Shown: positions 58,884 to 64,000 of the stretch, piece by piece | How positions within the stretch are numbered: the stretch's first letter is position 1 | Layout of the letters: the number at the start of each line of letters is the position of its first letter | NCBI RefSeq assembly: GCF_963678635.1 | Contig: NC_087062.1 | Span: 76,254,349-76,318,348, forward strand | DNA: 64,000 bases | Direction of reading: 5' to 3' | Origin: Symsagittifera roscoffensis | Lineage: Eukaryota > Xenacoelomorpha > Acoela > Convolutidae | The notes under the pieces: model-generated | What the model was told of the DNA's origin: nothing | Seen by the model: the letters and a program-made list of their open reading frames with translations, nothing else | The model's database searches: none | Made by a program: the position numbers and the translations under genes

Positions 58884-59284
58884 TCAAGTATATCTGTTCA
58901 GTCTTTGTTGCCGTACAAACCCGATATCTGGGTAGTTATCTCTGGGTTCATCGTTATAAATTGTACTTCCTGGATTCGGATCGTCATACTCAGGGGGAGG
59001 GGGCGCTGAGGGTTCGTGCTCGTATCGGTATCCGCTCAGATCCGGGTACATTCTACTATTAGCTGAAACATTCGAGTTTCTCTGTTGACTTTGGTGATGT
59101 GACGTCATACTATCTCGCATAGCCCTCTCTGTCTGCTCTTGATCAGACATGCCACCCGCATATGGTTCGCTTCTGTTGTAACTAGTTCGGTCTCTATTGT
59201 GGTAGTTACTGTTATTTCTGCTGTTGGAATGATAGCCCCCCGTGGTTCCCGAGCTGTGAAATGATCGACGATTCGGTTGACCAT
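58884..59284 (-). CDS. RHBDD1: RHBDD1 exon 3: cytosolic tail with UIM-like and VCP-binding motifs
   Basis: Encodes a Ser/Asn/Arg-rich segment (SNSRNNSNYHNRDRTSYN), the UIM-like AGGMSDQEQTERAMRDSM, a Pro/Tyr linker and the terminal RQQRLNRYT. The acceptor TTTTAG|AT completes a Tyr codon with the last base of exon 2. The tail is longer than the human one. Confidence 0.92.
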
Positions 59285-62200
59285 CTAAAAGAAATATTTC
59301 TTTTCACAAAGACTAAAAAACTTGTTTTTTTTTTAAAGAAAAACTCTTTTAATAATTCACAACAAAAATACATTCCTTGGATACAGCTATAAAAAAGCAT
59401 CCTCTACATGTATTTGACATAAATTGCTCTCTAAATTTCATAATTGCCGGGGCGCTACAGATTTATAAGCGTATAAGTTTGTCGAAATTATCTATCGCGC
59501 CAAAAGCTCTTAGAGGAAATTATTAGGCAGGGTTCGTTGGATACAGAAACATAGCCAACATAAAGTTGGAAAAGAATTGAACGCACTCGAACCGAAAAAA
59601 AATACGGACTTACTTTTTGAAAAATCTCAAATTTCGAATTTCTGGAACAGTTTATGATTGACATTTTTTTTTGATATAATTAACCCAATTGAGAAAACTG
59701 GACTGAAAGTTTGAGAAAATTATTATTTCGCTGGTAAATTCGAAAATTAAACTCCACTTTCGAAACTAGAAGTCGATCACGTTTTTCGTGATCTTTACAT
59801 TTTTGCTGTTCGATAGTGGAGTTTGCCTTATTTTAACAAAAGAAATGAAGTGAACTGAAAAAGAAATCAAAAGTCAAACCGCGAAAAATCTAAATTGAGC
59901 GTGAACAAATTTGAAGATTTTTCCAGAATAAAAAACCGAAAAAATCATCGCGACCTATATGAGAGTCTGAACTACGTTCATCGACTCTTAATAACATGCC
60001 AGAAAGTAGCTATTTTCGATAACCTTTTTATACGCTAGCAAACCTGCCGCGCCTTGGCGAAAATTTAGAGAGCTATTGAAAGCTACTAGAGAGCTAGTGT
60101 TAAAACGCTATTGAATCTGTGAGCGGGATCAAATTCGGGGCGAAACTCTGTTCTGATTTGACTTGATGTGTTACAATTGGAGAAAATATCTTACACCATA
60201 TGGATTCTATGAGACGAGATGCTGACTTCACTACAGGCTTCAGTGGTCCCTTCACATACAACAGTCCGGTCAGGATTCCTGCGAGATGACCTACAAATGA
60301 GACGTTCGGAACGAGAATCTGGATGAGAACTAATTCGAGCCAAAACGCCATTCTGGTCGGCACTGTAAAGAACATGACTGTTGTGAAGCTTCTCTCCGAT
60401 TCATAATAGGACACGAGGACCTTCAGGGCAAACAGAACGCCTGAGAACCCAGCCGCACATTGAGAGAGATACGAAACGTCTTCTAATATCTCGGCTGCTG
60501 CAAACGATAGTCCCACAGTAATCAGCGGCGAGAGGAAGCAAAAGAGAGCGAGGGTGACTGCAAATGTGATTGGTCCAAATTTGAGCTCCAGTTTACGCCC
60601 TTTCCAGATGAGGCTGCTCATGTTGTAGTACAGATGCATATCTGAAGTATGATACCAGGGCGATAGCAGCAGACGCTTCCACTCTTTCAAGTACCAAACC
60701 TAAAATTGAATTTTGGATTAAAACTGACGTTGGATTGAAAGTGTAAGCAATTAAAAAAGTCCAGCTAGGCGAATCGAAGATTCGTATCATTTGCAATTTA
60801 GTTAGAGATAAAATTCACAACTCCAACACAATAATTATGAAAGCTCGTCTTTAACACAAAATTGTGGGCTGTGAATTTAAATGCAGCACAGTTAACTTAT
60901 GAAGAATTGAATCGCATTTAAAAAAAATCAGAAATTTATTTGATTAAGTACAAAATTCAATTAATTCAAACTTTTTCCAGAGTGATCATAATTTTAAGTG
61001 CTTCTGACATAGAAAAAATACAAACTTAAACGCAAAACATTTAAGTAATCAGTTGTAGAAAAAACAATCGTCTCGGAATGACGGCAAAGTTCGTCTCGAC
61101 TGAAGGTCAGCGCTATTTCAAACATAGCCAACTGACAGTTGGAAAAGAGCAATGAACGCAAGGAAAACATAACAAAAAACAGACATGTAGAGCAATTTAT
61201 GATTGACACTTTTTTGATTAAATTAGCCCAATTTGAGAAAAATAGATCCATAAGTCAATTTTTACTTTCGCTGCGAAATCTGAAAATTAAACTTCACTTT
61301 CGAAACTAGAAATCAATTAAGATCTTAGTGACCTTTACACTTTTCGATAGCCGAGTTTGTCTTCCTTTTAGCAAGGGAAATGAACTGAACTTGAAAAAGT
61401 CAAGAGTCAAACCGCGAAAAATCAAAACTGAGCATGATCAAATTTTTTCTGAAAAAAAAAACAGCTCAAAAAATTACACACTCTTAATAAAAGGCAACAA
61501 ACCAACGAAAACGGTTTTGTTCTTCAATTTCTACAAACCAACGAAAACGGGCTAATCGCAAGCCTAAAAAACGTAAAATGAACGGACCAGAACTAGAAAG
61601 AAAACAGCGACGCTAATTGAAAAAAATTATTGCCTGAAAATAATAGTAATTTCAATTAAATTTTCAATAAGTTGAGCATGTCAGCTATTGAGGATGAAGA
61701 TTGCCATACTTACTAAAATTGACCATTCTACAAGCAAAATTGTTTGCGAGAAAAAAGTCTAGTACCCGATTGCAACACCTTTGCTTATGGCAAAGGTAAT
61801 AAATACTAGCAATGCGCGTTACATTTTCAGTAAACAAGGACAGTTCAACCGATCACAGTGCTACAGTCAAAAATAAGAAAACAGAAAAAGTAAGGCCGAA
61901 AATATAAAAATCAGATGCCCTAGCGATAAAAAATTTTGCTCATAGTTTCATTTAATTTCAAATAGCACTTGATTTGTTGGAGAATGAAAAAATCACTTTC
62001 GCCTAACTGAACAATCGGACAATAGCAAAGTATCTGAGCGAACAAATTTGAGTTAAAAATAACAAAAGCGTGCGAGTCAGCTGGATTCTTTTACATGGGT
62101 TAGCTAATGAGCACAAATGCTAATAGGGACTAACAAGCAGGTGGGCCGCAACATGCAGCTATCCAAAACGGACGCCTCTGTATTTTCGTTTGACTATTGC

Positions 62201-63753
62201 AGCTGTTTAGATACTTTAAATTGCATCCTGTACAGGTCTCAAAAAAAATGTTTCTAGCCAACTGACAGTCGGAAAAGAGTAATGAGCGCAAGGAAACTGA
62301 AAAAAATGACACCGTTTTTTAAAAAAAAAAAACCTTCAATTTCTGAATTTCGAAGAAAAAAATGGCCTCAAAGCTCTTTGAATTAGAACAATTTATGACA
62401 ACGTTTTTTTCGATAAAATTAATCCAATTTGAGATAACTTGAATGAGAATTTGAGAGTATGCCGTGAAAAATCAAAATTGAGCGTGAACAAATTTTAAGA
62501 CTTTTCCTGGAAAAAACAAACAAAAAAAATCACCAAGACCTATATAAGTGTACTCACTACGTTCATTCTAATTCACTACATGTGTTGTAAGAATACGGCG
62601 GCAGGCCAACACGCTGAAAATAAGATTACCTTAACAAGTCGAAAATTAATAGTGTTCTGCAATTTAGCGACAAATTGTGACTCTTTTTACGCAATTGTTA
62701 CGTAATTGTGATGTAATTTACGTCATTCTGATGTAATTTCGGCTTCAAGAGAAGGCGCTTTGTTATTTTCAAGTCATAGCTCTTTTCAATTCTTTCCAAT
62801 GTAATTGCATTTAACAGAAGTTTGCAATAAATAATTGCTAAGTAGAATTCCTAGCAATTCATCAATTAATTTGGAATTAATTGGAATCTCATTGCAAGCA
62901 AGTAACTTTTGAAAACCCCTGCCATTTGACTACCATGACTTGAATGCATGCAGTTACGCATACATTGAGTCTTGTCGGTTAAACACCCCCTGGGAAAAAA
63001 AAGAAAAAGGAGCTAGTTTGAGGCTGAATTAAGTAAAACTGCTCCATTTTGACAAGCCCCAGAATAATACTTGCCCTTCCTAGTAAAAATCGATTCCACT
63101 TTGTTACAAAAACTTTAATTTCTGTTTTTCATTTAGGGAGGGTATAACCCAAAAGAACCCGTACATTTATTAAGGTGCAGCCGTTGATGGCTGCACGCTT
63201 GTCGAGGTGTCTACGTTAGATAAGTGTACTGGATCAAATTCTAACACTCGATTTCATAAGTCGATTCGGAAGCCGAAAAATCAGCGCAAAGTTAAAAAAA
63301 AAACTTTCATTTAAAACCGAAATGCGAGTGCAAATCATAAAACTCCAAGAAAATTTGCAAATCATAAAACTCCAAAGAACAATCAAATGATAGAAAGTTG
63401 TATAGAACTTATCGACAATGAATCGCACAAATGAAAAAAACTCCTGTTTTAAACACTTTAGGAACCTGCAGGAAACTTCATCACCATTTGAATCATAGCT
63501 ATTGTTATGATGTTGTAACCTGAGTGAAGCCGACACAAGCTTTTCCGAGGGGGACTATCCAGTTTGGAGGGAACCTGAGGTAGATTGCGCAATTCAAACA
63601 CAGAGTGCCCAGAGTAACCAGGGGGATGTTGTCAATCCCAGTTTGCATTATCTGGAAGGCCAGTAGCAGCAGACCCAGATTCCCATTCCCTCCTCCCCCT
63701 CTTCTACCATGAGGGTACCTCGAAAAACGTCCGAAACGAGGTCCAAACATCAC
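58884..63753 (-). CDS. RHBDD1: Rhomboid-related protein 4 (RHBDD1/RHBDL4), complete, three exons
   Basis: Intramembrane serine protease of the ER, known in animals to cleave membrane proteins for ER-associated degradation with VCP/p97. Exons 63753-63520, 60699-60195 and 59284-58884 join in phases 0 and 1 to give 379 residues (human protein 315). Residues 30-60 match the family's first membrane segment (GLLLLAFQIMQTGIDNIPLV). Catalytic Ser 164 lies in GFSGVLFALKVL and His 216 in GHLAGILTG. The cytosolic tail has a UIM-like helix (GMSDQEQTERAMRDSM, about 291-306), a Pro-rich PPPPEYDDP and, at the very end, VRQQRLNRYT, matching the VCP-binding motif. The start ATG is followed directly by a second Met; the Gly/Arg-rich N-terminus is longer than in human. 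Introns are 910 bp and 2820 bp, both holding repeats. No sign of decay. Confidence 0.95.
59426..60073. mobile_element. MITE of family R2 inside RHBDD1 intron 2
   Basis: 648 bp with long imperfect terminal inverted repeats. The left end GCTCTCTAAATTTCATAATTGCC continues GGGGCGCTACAGATTTATAAGCGTATA; the inverted right end reads GCTCTCTAAATTTTCGCCAAGG, then CGCGGCAGGTTTGCTAGCGTATA. It fills most of the 910-bp intron. The interior is shared with 61050-61480 and 62245-62560. No transposase. Confidence 0.75.
60195..60699 (-). CDS. RHBDD1: RHBDD1 exon 2: rhomboid catalytic core
   Basis: 168 codons plus one base. Opens VWYLKEWKRLLLSPWYHTSD, then HLYYNMSSLIWKG (the H-x-x-x-N of the rhomboid family: His and Asn present), GFSG with the nucleophile, and GHLAGILTGLLYVKGPLK. 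The acceptor is TTTTAG; the donor GTAAGA follows TGGT. Confidence 0.95.
61050..61480 (+). repeat. Repeat family R2, copy in RHBDD1 intron 1
   Basis: Shares CATAGCCAACTGACAGTTGG, GCAATTTATGATTGACACTT, ACTTCACTTTCGAAACTAGA and GAGTCAAACCGCGAAAAATC with the MITE at 59426-60073, in the same order and orientation. The terminal repeats of this copy were not located. Confidence 0.65.
61725..61805 (+). repeat. Repeat family R3, end fragment
   Basis: AAAAAAGTCTAGTACCCGATTGCAACACCT followed by TTTGCTTATGGCAAAGG repeats the terminal hairpin arrangement seen at 44130-44190. Confidence 0.45.
62245..62560 (+). repeat. Repeat family R2, second copy in RHBDD1 intron 1
   Basis: Contains TAGCCAACTGACAGTCGGAAAAGAGTAATGAGCGCAAGGAAA and, after a deletion of the middle part, GCCGTGAAAAATCAAAATTGAGCGTGAACAAATTT. 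Shorter than the other copies. Confidence 0.6.
62561..63519. other. Rest of RHBDD1 intron 1
   Basis: No coding or repeat structure beyond short duplications (GTAATT/GTCATT variants near 62700-62745, and CAAATCATAAAACTCCAA twice at 63332-63375). A minus-strand frame at 63234-63536 overlaps the exon but runs through the donor and is not coding. Confidence 0.4.
63520..63753 (-). CDS. RHBDD1: RHBDD1 exon 1: N-terminus and first membrane segment
   Basis: 78 codons. A Gly/Arg-rich N-terminal stretch (RRGGGGNGN) precedes GLLLLAFQIMQTGIDNIPLV and TLGTLCLNCAIYLR, the conserved first segment of RHBDD1. It ends in phase 0 at CAG|GTTACA. The start is the first of two adjacent ATGs, since no upstream in-frame coding was seen. 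Confidence 0.92.
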
Positions 63754-64000
63754 GCCCAGATGCCGAATTTACTGATTGACCCCAGCCAACGTGTACCAAA
63801 ATGATTAGTCAGCTGTTGTTGGTAAATGAAGATTATATACAATTTCTTGAACAGATATCACGACAAATATGTATCTGAAAACTGCATTTATATCATTTCA
63901 ATCTATAAATCAAGTAAGTTAATTCCTGAAATAGAATAAACCTACCAAATTATCACCTAACAGAAAAAAAGTAGATTACAAACTTGCGTTAAGTTAAACA
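63754..64000. other. Upstream of RHBDD1: probable promoter/5' UTR side
   Basis: 247 bp before the start codon on the minus strand. No TATA box or initiator was convincing. No other gene begins here. Confidence 0.35.

Noticed and set aside
1-64000. CRISPR arrays, rRNA genes, functional tRNA genes
   Set aside because: No regularly spaced identical repeats with unique spacers, no rRNA sequence, and the two tRNA-like segments lack pairing acceptor stems.

Overview
The window is animal nuclear DNA. It carries two spliced, multi-exon genes on the minus strand, with GT-AG introns, in AT-rich sequence full of decayed transposons. Eph-type receptors are a metazoan/holozoan family, and the BEL/Pao and gypsy fragments, hAT-like MITEs and foldback-like elements fit an invertebrate or basal-chordate genome. 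I cannot name the phylum from the sequence.

Layout. 1-6900: a badly decayed gypsy-type LTR retrotransposon with an internal 1163-bp tandem duplication. 6977-8690: a 5'-truncated BEL/Pao element (RNase H and integrase, minus strand). 8700-15060: no recognised gene, but one copy of an interspersed repeat family (R1) and a foldback-like inverted repeat. 15061-31928: an Eph receptor gene (minus), reconstructed as 16 exons coding for about 1016 residues; only the signal-peptide exon is missing. 32000-36600: gene-poor, with one tRNA-derived SINE and one unassigned small ORF. 36606-42150: a decayed gypsy element with both LTRs, followed by a Tc1/mariner-like transposase fragment. 43000-57200: a transposon graveyard holding two hAT-like MITE families with 8-bp target-site duplications, a foldback-like element with a 9-bp duplication, a 453-bp tandem duplication, a purine/pyrimidine switch region, and several R1 and R3 copies. 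58884-63753: a complete three-exon rhomboid protease gene of the RHBDD1/RHBDL4 type (379 residues), whose introns hold a further repeat family (R2).

The most notable biology is in the Eph gene. All exons join in frame, and the ligand-binding, cysteine-rich, two fibronectin III, transmembrane, kinase and SAM parts are present. However, the kinase has HKV in place of HRD, GFD in place of DFG, and Pro for the first glycine of the nucleotide loop. The two juxtamembrane regulatory tyrosines are Phe and Cys. This is best read as a pseudokinase Eph receptor, comparable in principle to vertebrate EphB6 and EphA10 but with its own set of losses. The rhomboid gene keeps its catalytic Ser/His, a UIM-like helix and a C-terminal VCP-binding motif, as expected for an ER-associated-degradation protease. 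The two genes are about 27 kb apart and nothing suggests they work together.
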